From Janibacter sp. Soil728 (GTDB lineage Bacteria; Actinomycetota; Actinomycetes; Actinomycetales; Dermatophilaceae): 64,000 bases of DNA. This document shows positions 17,874 through 25,349 of this stretch, in pieces. How positions within the stretch are numbered: the first letter of the stretch is position 1; every line of letters begins with the position of its first letter. A program made the translations under genes and the position numbers. The notes below the pieces were generated by a model. The model saw only the letters and a program-made list of their open reading frames with translations, was not told where the DNA came from and searched no databases. The stretch covers positions 748,781 through 812,780 of the forward strand of contig NZ_LMRZ01000004.1 in the NCBI RefSeq assembly GCF_001428305.1, given 5' to 3'.

Positions 17874-18737
17874 ATGACTTCCATCCCGCTGCGGGACGTG
17901 CTGAGCGTCCTCGAGGACTTCTTCCCGTCCGGGTCGGCTCAGTCCTGGGACCGTGTCGGGCTCGTCTCCGGCGACCCGGAGCAGCCGATCCGACGCGTCC
18001 ACGCGGCCGTCGACCCGACCCTCGAGGTCGTCCAGGAGGCTCGCGACGCCGGTGCCGACCTGATCATCACGCACCACCCCCTGCTGCTGCGCGGCGTCCA
18101 CTCGGTCGCCACGACCAGCGCGAAGGGAGCGACCGTCACCTCCCTCGTCGTCGGCGACGTGGCGTTGTACGTCGCCCACACCAACGCCGATGTCGCCGAG
18201 CCGGGGGTCAACACCGCGCTCGCCGCGGCCTGTGGTCTGACCTCGACCGAGCCCCTCACGATCGAGGAGGGTCGGTCGATGGGGCGCGTCGGTGACCTCG
18301 ACGAGCCGGTCTCGCTGGCGGACTTCGCCACCCGACTGGCGGGCAACCTCCCTTCGGCCCCGTCGGGGATCCGCGTGGCCGGACCGGCCGACGGCGTCGT
18401 GCGACGGGTCGCGCTCCTCGGGGGTGCCGGCGACGGGCTCATCGCTGCCGCCGCTGCCGCGGGGGCCGATGTGTACGTGACGTCCGACCTGCGCCACCAC
18501 CCGGTCCTCGAGGCCCGTGAGGAGGCCGCGATCGCCGGGGGCACCCCCTTCCTCGTCGATGCCGGTCACTGGGCCACCGAGTCGCTCTGGCTGGGCGGGA
18601 TGCTCGAGCGTCTCGGGGAGTCTCTCGCTGCCGCCGGACACGACGTGGTTGGCTGGGAGACACACGTGAGCACCATCTGCACCGACCCGTGGAGTTTCAC
18701 CGTGGGCGCACGAACCGACCAAGGAGACCCGCAGTGA
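17874..18737 (+). CDS. Nif3-like dinuclear metal-centre protein
   Basis: The 287-residue protein is a Nif3/YbgI (GTP cyclohydrolase I type 2-like) homologue. Metal ligands are H67 and H68 in IITHHPLLLRG and H102 and D106 in AHTNAD; the second half carries the remaining ligands near DAGHWATE. The cellular substrate is unsettled for this family. I chose ATG 17874 because the conserved start SIPLRDVLSVLEDFFPSG follows directly; upstream codons lie inside the tRNA. It is coupled (GTGA) to the zinc-ribbon gene, the same pair as Rv2230c-Rv2229c in M. tuberculosis. Confidence 0.9.
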   Translation: MTSIPLRDVLSVLEDFFPSGSAQSWDRVGLVSGDPEQPIRRVHAAVDPTLEVVQEARDAGADLIITHHPLLLRGVHSVATTSAKGATVTSLVVGDVALYVAHTNADVAEPGVNTALAAACGLTSTEPLTIEEGRSMGRVGDLDEPVSLADFATRLAGNLPSAPSGIRVAGPADGVVRRVALLGGAGDGLIAAAAAAGADVYVTSDLRHHPVLEAREEAAIAGGTPFLVDAGHWATESLWLGGMLERLGESLAAAGHDVVGWETHVSTICTDPWSFTVGARTDQGDPQ

Positions 18738-19471
18738 AGGCAGACCCCTTCGTCCAGGCACGACTGCTCGAGCTGCAGGCGCTGGACACGCGCCTCCAGC
18801 AGATCGACCACGCCCGTACGCGCGTACCGCAGATCGCCGCCGCGCAGGAGGCCCTCGGTCGCCTGCAGCAGGTGGCTGACGATGTCGTGCGTGTCGAGAC
18901 CGGACTGTCCGACATCCGTCGCGAGGTCGACCGGGCCGAGTCCGACGTGCAGCAGGTGCGCGACCGGACCGCGCGCAACCAGTCACGGCTGGACTCCGGC
19001 CAGGGCAGCGCCAAGGACCTGCAGGCGCTGCAGCACGAGCTGGAGTCGCTGGCCCGTCGGCAGTCCGAGCTCGAGGACGTCGAGATCGAGGTCATGGAGC
19101 GTCAGGAGAGCGTCGAGACGCGGCTGAGGGACCTGAGCACCCAGCAGGCCGACGTCCAGGCCGAGGTCGATCAGCTCACTGCCGAGCGCGACGCTGCCCT
19201 CGCCGAGCTCGACGCCGAGCGCATCGAGGTCGCCGGTCCTCGTGACGGGATCGCCGGCAGCATCGATGATGACCTCTTGGCGCTGTACGAGCGGGTCCGC
19301 GAGCACTCCGGGGGGCTGGCGGCCGCGGAGTTCAAGCACGGCCGGTGCGGTGGCTGCCGTCTCGAGCTCAACCCGACGGACCGCGCCGTCATCGAGCGGG
19401 CTGCCAGCAACGAGGTCGTGCGCTGCGAGGAGTGCACGCGCATCCTGGTGCGGACCCACTCCGATGACTGA
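18734..19471 (+). CDS. Coiled-coil protein with C4-type zinc ribbon
   Basis: The 245-residue protein is a long coiled coil (about residues 5-180, heptads rich in Leu/Glu/Arg/Gln) followed by a C-terminal zinc ribbon: CGGC near 210 and CEEC near 233. This architecture is conserved in bacteria and in actinobacteria lies beside the Nif3-like gene (Rv2229c). Binding to nucleic acid or to a protein partner is likely but unproven. It starts at GTG 18734, overlapping the Nif3 stop. Cytosolic. Confidence 0.88.
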   Translation: MKADPFVQARLLELQALDTRLQQIDHARTRVPQIAAAQEALGRLQQVADDVVRVETGLSDIRREVDRAESDVQQVRDRTARNQSRLDSGQGSAKDLQALQHELESLARRQSELEDVEIEVMERQESVETRLRDLSTQQADVQAEVDQLTAERDAALAELDAERIEVAGPRDGIAGSIDDDLLALYERVREHSGGLAAAEFKHGRCGGCRLELNPTDRAVIERAASNEVVRCEECTRILVRTHSDD

Positions 19472-19544
19472 TGTCGAGCTGGCTGGGCGTCGGGGCTGAC
19501 GTCGCCCTCACCACCTGCACCTGAGGGGACCTGACATCACCAAC

Positions 19545-20069
19545 GTGCCTGACTGGCTCATCGCCACCGGTCTCATCGGGGCGGTCCTCTTCGGTCTGCT
19601 CTCGGCCTTCTTCCCCCCGCTCAACGCCGAGATCTATGCCGTGGCCGCACCCGTGATCTTCCCCGACGCCTGGGTCCTGCACGTGTGCGCGATGACGGGT
19701 GGTCTGGTCGTCGGCAAGATGTCGCACTTCGTCGTCGCGGAGAAGGGCGCCGAGGCCTACGGCCGTCGTCGCGAGGCCAAGGAGGCACGCGAGGCGGCGG
19801 AGCCCCGGCGACAGTCGGGGCCCATCCGGGGACGACTGACCCGGTGGAGCAAGGCGATGATCGACGTGCTGGACCGGCCCCGGCTCGGGCCGCTCGTCAT
19901 GCTGGCGTCCTCGGCGGTCGGCTTTCCGCCGCTGGCCGTGGTCACCGTGGCGGCGGGCATCAAGCGGGTCAACATGGCGCTCTTCTTCGTCGTGACCTCG
20001 GTCGGGTGCCTCGCGAGGTTCGTCGTGACGGCGTGGCTGGTCACCCGAGGCATGTCGCTCGGCCACTGA
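19545..20069 (+). CDS. Small polytopic membrane protein, DedA/SNARE-associated-like
   Basis: The 174-residue protein has hydrophobic segments at about 5-25, 32-58, 115-140 and 145-165, with a basic cytosolic loop near 70-105 (RRREAKEAREAAEPRRQSG). The proline- and glycine-rich first half (FGLLSAFFPPLNAEIYAVAAP) resembles the VTT/DedA membrane fold, but the match is loose. The GTG start at 19545 follows GAGGGGACCTGACATCACCAAC. The stop codon lies inside the first unit of a 15-bp tandem repeat. Function unknown. Confidence 0.75.
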   Translation: MPDWLIATGLIGAVLFGLLSAFFPPLNAEIYAVAAPVIFPDAWVLHVCAMTGGLVVGKMSHFVVAEKGAEAYGRRREAKEAREAAEPRRQSGPIRGRLTRWSKAMIDVLDRPRLGPLVMLASSAVGFPPLAVVTVAAGIKRVNMALFFVVTSVGCLARFVVTAWLVTRGMSLGH

Positions 20070-20120
20070 GCTCCCGGCCACTGAGCTCCCGGCCACTGAG
20101 CTCCCGGCCACTGAGCTCCC
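20061..20120 (+). repeat. Four perfect copies of a 15-bp tandem repeat spanning a stop codon
   Basis: GGCCACTGAGCTCCC repeats exactly four times. The first copy contains the TGA stop (20067-20069) of the preceding membrane protein gene. The unit is a multiple of three, so copies can be gained or lost without shifting frame. If the stop were lost the units would encode GHELP-like repeats. Confidence 0.95.
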
Positions 20121-20175
20121 GTCCCGCGTCCTGTCTCGCGTCGTGACCGGTTCACGAGCAGGTCGCCGGCGGAAT

Positions 20176-20181
20176 TACCCT
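20176..20181 (+). promoter_or_regulatory. -10 box of the rhodanese-metZ promoter
   Basis: TACCCT ends 6 bases before the rhodanese ATG at 20188, with no Shine-Dalgarno sequence. This places the predicted transcription start at the ATG. Confidence 0.45.
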
Positions 20182-20187
20182 GACCCC

Positions 20188-20601
20188 ATGAGCCAGCACG
20201 CAGACCTCACCCCCCAGCAGGCCTGGGATCGCCTCGAGAGCGAGCCGGCCGCGGTCCTCGTCGACGTGCGCACGCAGGCCGAGTGGTCCTTCGTCGGGCT
20301 CCCCGACGTGACCGCACTCGGCAAGCAGGTGGTCGCCATCGAGTGGACGACCTTCCCTGATGGCGCGCCCAACCCGAGGTTCCTCGAGCAGCTGCGCGCC
20401 GCCCTTCCGTCCGAGGATGCCCCCGTTCTCTTCCTCTGCCGCTCGGGGGCCCGCTCCGCCGCGGCGACAGCCACGGCCGTTGCTGCCGGGTACTCGGGTG
20501 CCACCAACATCAGCGAGGGCTTCGAGGGCGATCTCGACGAGCACGGCCACCGTGCCGTGAGCGGTTGGAAGCACGCCGGTCTGCCGTGGAGGCAGGGGTG
20601 A
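20188..20601 (+). CDS. Rhodanese-like sulfurtransferase
   Basis: The single-domain rhodanese has 137 residues. The persulfide-forming cysteine is C84 in LFLCRSGARS, and the N-terminal VLVDVRTQAEW segment is typical. It is coupled by a GTGA overlap to metZ, a pairing also seen in M. tuberculosis (Rv0390-Rv0391). That suggests it carries sulfane sulfur for direct sulfhydrylation or handles sulfide, which is an inference. The start ATG 20188 lies 6 bases after TACCCT. Confidence 0.92.
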   Translation: MSQHADLTPQQAWDRLESEPAAVLVDVRTQAEWSFVGLPDVTALGKQVVAIEWTTFPDGAPNPRFLEQLRAALPSEDAPVLFLCRSGARSAAATATAVAAGYSGATNISEGFEGDLDEHGHRAVSGWKHAGLPWRQG

Positions 20602-21815
20602 GCGGGACTCCCTTCGGTCCCGGCAACCCGCGCCCCCACCTGGACCCCGAGGGCCTGTCGGCCCAGACCCTGGCCGTGCGCGGTGGGCAGGCGCGCTCGA
20701 CCTTCGACGAGACGTCCGAGGGCCTGTACCTGACCTCCGGGTTCGTCTACGGCAGCGCTGAGGAGGCCGAGGCCGCCTTCACCGACGGCGTCGACAAGTT
20801 CGTCTACTCCCGCTATGGCAACCCGACGGTCGCGATGTTCGAGGAGCGGCTGCGGCTGCTCGAGGGCGCCGAGGCCGCCTACGCCACCGCCTCGGGGATG
20901 TCCGCGGTCTTCACCGCACTCGCGGCACTCCTGGCGACGGGGGACCGGGTCGTCTCCTCGCGTGGCCTCTTCGGCAGCTGCTTCGTGATCCTCGACGAGA
21001 TCCTGCCGCGCTGGGGCGTGGAGACCGTCTTCGTCGACGGCCCCGACCTCGACCAGTGGCGCGAGGCGCTGTCGGAGCCCACGACCGCCGTCTTCTTCGA
21101 GACGCCGAGCAACCCGATGCAGGAGCTCGTCGACATCGCCGCCGTCAGCGAGCTGGCGCACGAGGCGGGGGCCCAGGTCGTCGTCGACAACGTCTTCGGC
21201 ACCCCCGTGTTCTCCAGGCCGCTCGACCACGGCGCCGACATCGTCGTCTACTCGGCGACCAAGCACATCGACGGGCAGGGGCGGGTCCTCGGCGGCGCGA
21301 TCCTCGGCCCGCAGGACTACATCGACGGCCCGGTCAAGAACCTCGTCCGGCACACCGGCCCGTCCCTGTCGCCCTTCAACGCCTGGGTGCTGCTCAAGGG
21401 GCTGGAGACGATGGACCTTCGGGTGCGTCGCATGGCCGAGTCGTCGCTGACGATCGCTCGGGTCCTGCAGGAGCACCCCAAGGTCTCGCGGGTCATCCAC
21501 CCGTGGCTGCCCGAGCACCCGCAGCACGAGCTCGCGCAGCGGCAGATGACCGGTGGTGGCACCGTCGTCACCTTCGACGTCGTCGGGGGCAAGACGGAGG
21601 CCTTCGCGCTGCTGAATGCCCTGCGCATCGTGGACATCTCCAACAACCTGGGCGACTCCAAGTCGCTCATCACGCACCCCGCGACGACGACGCACCGGCG
21701 CATGGGCGAGGACGCGCGTGCGGCCATCGGCATCACGGACACCACGCTGCGCATCTCGATCGGCCTCGAGGCCGTCGAGGACCTCGTCGCGGACCTGCGT
21801 CAGGCCCTGGGCTGA
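20598..21815 (+). CDS. metZ: O-succinylhomoserine sulfhydrylase
   Basis: This PLP enzyme of the Cys/Met metabolism family makes homocysteine directly from an O-acylhomoserine and sulfide. The 405-residue protein has K222 in VYSATKHIDGQGR as the PLP lysine, the SRYGNPT segment at 71-77 and the TASGMSAVF loop near 97-105. Pairing with a rhodanese and overall similarity to MetZ favour O-succinyl- or O-acetylhomoserine sulfhydrylase over cystathionine gamma-synthase; acyl preference cannot be settled by eye. Start is GTG 20598, overlapping the rhodanese stop. It converges with yaaA, with a small CCCCG-CGGGG hairpin between them. Confidence 0.9.
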   Translation: MSGTPFGPGNPRPHLDPEGLSAQTLAVRGGQARSTFDETSEGLYLTSGFVYGSAEEAEAAFTDGVDKFVYSRYGNPTVAMFEERLRLLEGAEAAYATASGMSAVFTALAALLATGDRVVSSRGLFGSCFVILDEILPRWGVETVFVDGPDLDQWREALSEPTTAVFFETPSNPMQELVDIAAVSELAHEAGAQVVVDNVFGTPVFSRPLDHGADIVVYSATKHIDGQGRVLGGAILGPQDYIDGPVKNLVRHTGPSLSPFNAWVLLKGLETMDLRVRRMAESSLTIARVLQEHPKVSRVIHPWLPEHPQHELAQRQMTGGGTVVTFDVVGGKTEAFALLNALRIVDISNNLGDSKSLITHPATTTHRRMGEDARAAIGITDTTLRISIGLEAVEDLVADLRQALG

Positions 21816-21836
21816 GTCCCGCCCCCGACGCCGGGG

Positions 21837-22583
21837 TCACCGAGCGGTCGCGTCGAGCACCCAGGGCCGGCCGGGGCGCTCCGGCTCGGTCAGGCCGACG
21901 TCGAAGGCATGCTCGAGCGCCCGGGCGAGGGCGCTCGGCGTCCGCGGCTCACGATCGACGCCGAGCAGGTGCCGGGTGACCAGTCCGCGCGTGTGCTTGG
22001 CCATGTGGGTGGCGCCGGGGACGCGGACCTGGACCCATTGCTCGGCCACCGGGCCAGATGGCGTCCACGCGGCCGTGTAGGTGCTCGAGCGGCAGTCGAC
22101 CACCAGGCCGCTGCCGGCTGCCGCGGTGAGCTCCTGGTCGAGGGCTTCGCGCCAGTGGCTGGCGAGTGGGCCGACTCCGGGCAGGTTGACCGCCATCGAC
22201 AGGCGGTAGGGGGGGATCCGGTCGCTCGGCCGCACCGCACCGAAGAGGGCAGACACGACGACGATCCACCGGTTGGCGCGCCGACGTTCGCCCGGCGCGA
22301 GGTCGCCGAGGTCGAGCGCGTCGTAGAGGACGCCGGTGTAGACATCGGCGGCCGGGGGAGCGGGTGCGGTCGTCAGGCGCGTGTTGCGGGCGACCTCCTC
22401 GACGAGGTTGGGGCTTACTCCGAGCAGCGCATGTGCGTCCTCGCGGGCACTCACTGCGGCGACGGCAGCGATCGCGGCCTCTCGCTGCGGACGCAGGGCG
22501 GCGAAGGACAGCGTGTCCAGATCGAGCGGCTTGCCGCGCGAACGACCGGCCTTGGACTCTGAGGGAGGGAGCAGCACGAGCAC
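21837..22583 (-). CDS. yaaA: Peroxide stress protein YaaA
   Basis: YaaA (DUF328/UPF0246) limits intracellular free iron and DNA damage during peroxide stress; it binds DNA. The 248-residue protein opens with LVLLPPSESKAGR, carries VYTGVLYDALDL and VVSALFGAVRPSDRIPPYRL, and has HMAKHTRGLVTRHLL near 195-210. The start is GTG at 22583 with GAGGGAGGGAGC upstream as a strong ribosome binding site. It lies alone, convergent with metZ and divergent from the RNB-domain gene. It joins other peroxide/iron genes in this window (ahpE, katA-furA, bfr). Confidence 0.9.
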   Translation of the reverse strand: MLVLLPPSESKAGRSRGKPLDLDTLSFAALRPQREAAIAAVAAVSAREDAHALLGVSPNLVEEVARNTRLTTAPAPPAADVYTGVLYDALDLGDLAPGERRRANRWIVVVSALFGAVRPSDRIPPYRLSMAVNLPGVGPLASHWREALDQELTAAAGSGLVVDCRSSTYTAAWTPSGPVAEQWVQVRVPGATHMAKHTRGLVTRHLLGVDREPRTPSALARALEHAFDVGLTEPERPGRPWVLDATAR

Positions 22584-22607
22584 CCCCCGGACGATACGTC
22601 AGCCCTC

Positions 22608-22613
22608 TAGGGT
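22608..22613 (+). promoter_or_regulatory. -10 box of the RNB-domain RNase gene
   Basis: TAGGGT ends 7 bases before the ATG at 22621. No Shine-Dalgarno sequence is present, so the mRNA is probably leaderless. Confidence 0.45.
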
Positions 22614-22620
22614 GGCGAGC

Positions 22621-24084
22621 ATGGCTTCGAAGCGCACCGTCACCCTCCGCTCCACCGATCCCGAGGCGGGAGAGGTGGTGGCCGCCGCGGGGATCAAGCC
22701 TCGCTTCGATGCCATCCGCACCGAGCAGGAGGTCCCCGCGCAGTTCCCCGCAGACGTCCTCGCAGAGGCCGACAAGGTTGCGGCGCAGCCGCTCTCACGA
22801 CCGGAGCGCGACGAGAGCGAGATCCCCTTCCTCACCATCGATCCGCCCGGGTCGATGGATCTCGACCAGGCCATGCACCTGAGCCGTGACGGTGACGGTT
22901 ACCGGGTGCGCTATGCCATCGCGCACCTGGAGTCCTTCGTCGCACCCGGCGGCGCGATCGATGCCGAGGCGCGGCGCCGGGGCCAGACGATCTACGCGCC
23001 GGACGAGCGGACCCCCCTTCACCCACCGACGCTCAGCGAGGGGGCCGCCAGCCTGTTGCCCGACGAGGTGCGTCCCGCATACCTCTGGGACATCCGGCTC
23101 GATGCCCGTGGCGAGCACACATCCGCAGAGGTCTACCCCGCACTCGTCCGCAGCGTCGACCGCCTCGAGTACACGGTCGTGCAGGAGGCCGTGGACGCCG
23201 GCACCGACGACGAGCGCCTCGTGCTGCTCAAGGAGATCGGTGAGAAGCGGATCGCTCTCGAGCAGGAGCGTGGAGGCGCTTCCCTGCCGATGCCCGACCA
23301 AGAGGTCGAGGAGGTCGACGGAGGGTTCCGGCTGCACCTGCGACCGCTCGTGCCGGCCGAGGACTGGAATGCGCAGATCTCACTGCTCACCGGCATCGTC
23401 GCGGCAGGGATGATGCTGAAGGCCAAGGTCGGTGTCCTGCGGACCATGCCCGACCCGGAGAAGTCCGCGGTCGACCAGCTGCGGCGCATCGCCCGCGCCC
23501 TGGGCGTCGAGTGGGCCGAGGGCACCGACCACGGGACCTTGCTGCGCTCGCTCGACGGGACCGACCCCAAGCACCTGGCCCTCATCCACGAGTCGACGGT
23601 GCTCTTCCGCGGGGCCGGGTACACGGCCTTCGACGGAGCGCCGCCGGAGGTCGTCGAGCAGTCGGCGATCGGGGCTCCCTATGCGCACGTCACGGCGCCC
23701 CTGCGCCGGCTCGTCGACCGATTCGGCCTGGCACTGTGTGCCGCGGTGAGCGCCGGCGACGAGGTGCCCCAGTGGGTGCGGGAGGCCCTGCCGCTGCTGC
23801 CCGATCTCATGGAGGCCTCCGACCGCAGGGCCGGCGCCGTGGAGCGGGCGACCACAGACGCGGTCGAGGCGGCCACGCTCGCCGACCGGGTGGGGCAGGA
23901 GTTCCCCGCAGTCGTCGTCGACGCACCCGACGGCAAGGACGACAAGGGCGACCTCGAGATCCAGCTGGTCGACCCCCCGGTCATGGCCAAGGCGAAGGGA
24001 GTGGCCGAGCTCGGCGTCGAGGTCACCGTGCGGCTGACCGATGTCGATCTGACGCAGGGCAGGGTCACCTTCGAGGTGGTGTGA
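22621..24084 (+). CDS. RNase II/RNase R family exoribonuclease (RNB domain)
   Basis: The 487-residue protein is essentially an RNB catalytic domain (about 60-385) plus a short C-terminal part. Metal-binding aspartates sit in TIDPPGSMDLDQAM: D74, D80 and D82; the position equal to the fourth Asp of E. coli RNase II is Gln83, which I recall as usual for this actinobacterial group. APLRRLVDR near 360 is the conserved RNA-contact arginine motif. It lacks clear N-terminal cold-shock domains, so it is shorter than RNase II/R (640-810). It acts in 3'-5' RNA decay or rRNA processing. The following region holds the Mn2+ riboswitch. Confidence 0.88.
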   Translation: MASKRTVTLRSTDPEAGEVVAAAGIKPRFDAIRTEQEVPAQFPADVLAEADKVAAQPLSRPERDESEIPFLTIDPPGSMDLDQAMHLSRDGDGYRVRYAIAHLESFVAPGGAIDAEARRRGQTIYAPDERTPLHPPTLSEGAASLLPDEVRPAYLWDIRLDARGEHTSAEVYPALVRSVDRLEYTVVQEAVDAGTDDERLVLLKEIGEKRIALEQERGGASLPMPDQEVEEVDGGFRLHLRPLVPAEDWNAQISLLTGIVAAGMMLKAKVGVLRTMPDPEKSAVDQLRRIARALGVEWAEGTDHGTLLRSLDGTDPKHLALIHESTVLFRGAGYTAFDGAPPEVVEQSAIGAPYAHVTAPLRRLVDRFGLALCAAVSAGDEVPQWVREALPLLPDLMEASDRRAGAVERATTDAVEAATLADRVGQEFPAVVVDAPDGKDDKGDLEIQLVDPPVMAKAKGVAELGVEVTVRLTDVDLTQGRVTFEVV

Positions 24085-24119
24085 ACCGGGGGCGGGCGAT
24101 GGTCTAGAGTCTGCGGCAG

Positions 24120-24301
24120 CGAAAGGGAGTAGTCCCCAACAGGTGTGTCGACATACTGAGCCGCGACCCTCGGGTCTCGACTCCGGCACATCGGGCCAGC
24201 ACTGCTGGCGGACGAGACTTTCGACCGGTTTGTTGTTGCCACATTCCCGGTCGAGGCTCGTCATCACGACTCCTCGTCCGGGCGGACGAGGAGTCTTTTT
24301 C
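24120..24301 (+). ncRNA. yybP-ykoY manganese riboswitch with sequestered ribosome binding site
   Basis: The aptamer spans 24120-24223. P1 pairs CGAAAG (24120-24125) with CTTTCG (24218-24223). The conserved GGGAGTAG and ACATACTGAG elements and the GGACGAGACTTT 3' side follow the yybP-ykoY pattern. A competing helix, TCGACCGG (24221-24228) with CCGGTCGA (24247-24254), shares bases with P1. A 13-bp stem, 24268-24280 with 24283-24295, is followed by TTTTT and contains the GAGGAG ribosome binding site 8 bases before the ATG at 24302. Without Mn2+ the stem should block expression; Mn2+ binding to this class normally turns on export. The class call is from motif recognition. Confidence 0.88.
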
Positions 24302-24886
24302 ATGTTCTCAGCACTGGTGCTCAGCACCGTGGTCATCTTCGTCGCCGAGCTCGGCGACAAGAGCCAGCTCATGGCGATGACCTTCGCGACCCGGTACCGG
24401 GCGCGCGATGTCATCATCGGGATCACCATCGCCACTGCCGTGGTGCACCTGGCGTCCGTGGGCATCGGCTACTTCATCGGCGCGAGCTTCGAGAAGTACC
24501 AGGGACCCATCGCCATCGTCGCCGGTCTCGCCTTCCTGGCCTTCGCGGCCTGGACCTTGCGCGGCGACGAGCTGACCGACGAGGAGGCGCAGAAGGCGCG
24601 CAAGGCCAAGGGCTCCGCGCTCCTGGCAGTGGGTCTGGCCTTCTTCCTCGCCGAGCTCGGTGACAAGACGATGCTGGCCACCATCACGCTCGCCGTCCGT
24701 GAGGACTGGTTCGGCACGTGGATCGGCTCGACGATCGGCATGGTCGCTGCGGACGCGCTGGCCATCGCCGTCGGCGCGGTCCTCGGACGCAACCTCCCGG
24801 AGAAGATCATCAAGTACGGCGCCGCCGCGGCCTTCGCGATCTTCGGTCTGGTCCTCATCGCCCAGGGCCTGGGCTGGATCGGCTGA
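24302..24886 (+). CDS. GDT1/TMEM165 (UPF0016) family Mn2+ transporter
   Basis: The 194-residue membrane protein has six predicted helices in two inverted halves. Each half carries the family signature: ELGDKSQL (E16, D19, K20) and ELGDKTML (E118, D121, K122). UPF0016 proteins export Mn2+ (MneA in Vibrio) or exchange Mn2+/Ca2+ for protons. The ATG at 24302 is fixed by GAGGAG inside the riboswitch expression platform; upstream in-frame codons lie in the riboswitch and are not protein. Riboswitch control implies Mn2+ detoxification. Confidence 0.93.
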   Translation: MFSALVLSTVVIFVAELGDKSQLMAMTFATRYRARDVIIGITIATAVVHLASVGIGYFIGASFEKYQGPIAIVAGLAFLAFAAWTLRGDELTDEEAQKARKAKGSALLAVGLAFFLAELGDKTMLATITLAVREDWFGTWIGSTIGMVAADALAIAVGAVLGRNLPEKIIKYGAAAAFAIFGLVLIAQGLGWIG

Positions 24887-24915
24887 GCCTGCCCACGCTG
24901 GGGGTCTGGCTCCCG

Positions 24916-24921
24916 TAGACT
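24916..24921 (+). promoter_or_regulatory. -10 box of rnpB
   Basis: TAGACT ends 9 bases before the start of the mature RNase P RNA at 24930. This independent RNA gene supports TAGACT as the housekeeping -10 element of this organism. Confidence 0.6.
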
Positions 24922-24929
24922 GCTCCACG

Positions 24930-25308
24930 GATGAGTCGGCCGGACGGCTGCGTCACCGCCTCGGCGGTGTCGAGGAAAGTCCGGGCTCCACAGAGCATGG
25001 TGGTGGCCAACAGCCACCCGGGGCGACCCGCGGGACAGTGCCACAGAAAACAGACCGCCTCGACCGCTTGCGGACGAGGTCAGGGTGAAACGGTGGTGTA
25101 AGAGACCACCAGCGATCCGGGCGACCGGATCGGCTCGGTAAACCCCACCAGGAGCAAGTCCAGACAGTGCGCGCTCGAGGGCTGCTCGCCCGAGTGCACG
25201 GGTAGGACGCTGGAGGTCGTCGGCAACGGCGACCCGAGATGGATGGCCGTCTCGCCGGCACCGGTGACGGTGTCGGACGACAGAACCCGGCTTACAGGCC
25301 GACTCATC
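24930..25308 (+). ncRNA. rnpB: RNase P RNA, bacterial type A
   Basis: The catalytic RNA of RNase P removes tRNA 5' leaders. The ends GATGAGTCGGCC and GGCCGACTCATC pair to form P1. Universal core segments are visible: GAGGAAAGTCCGGGCTCC (CR-I), ACAGTGCCACAGAAAACAGACCGCC, AGGGTGAAACGGTGGTGTAAGAGA (CR-II/III region) and CCAGACAGTGCG. Length, about 379 nt, is standard for type A. It lies alone, upstream of the convergent APC permease gene. Confidence 0.97.
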
Positions 25309-25349
25309 CCACCCCCTTCGCCACGAGGGGCCCAGCGGCCCGGCTGTGC

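Noticed and set aside
20061..20120. CRISPR-like array
   Set aside because: The units are contiguous with no spacers and only 15 bp long, so this is a simple tandem repeat.
22621..24084. Loss of activity in the RNB RNase because one active-site Asp is Gln83
   Set aside because: The TIDPPGSMDLDQAM form is, as far as I recall, the normal state in this actinobacterial subfamily, and the other three Asp remain.
24143..24301. Upstream in-frame extension of the GDT1-family protein
   Set aside because: This stretch is the riboswitch and its hairpin; the strong GAGGAG and conserved MFSALVLSTVVIFVAELGDK fix the start at 24302.
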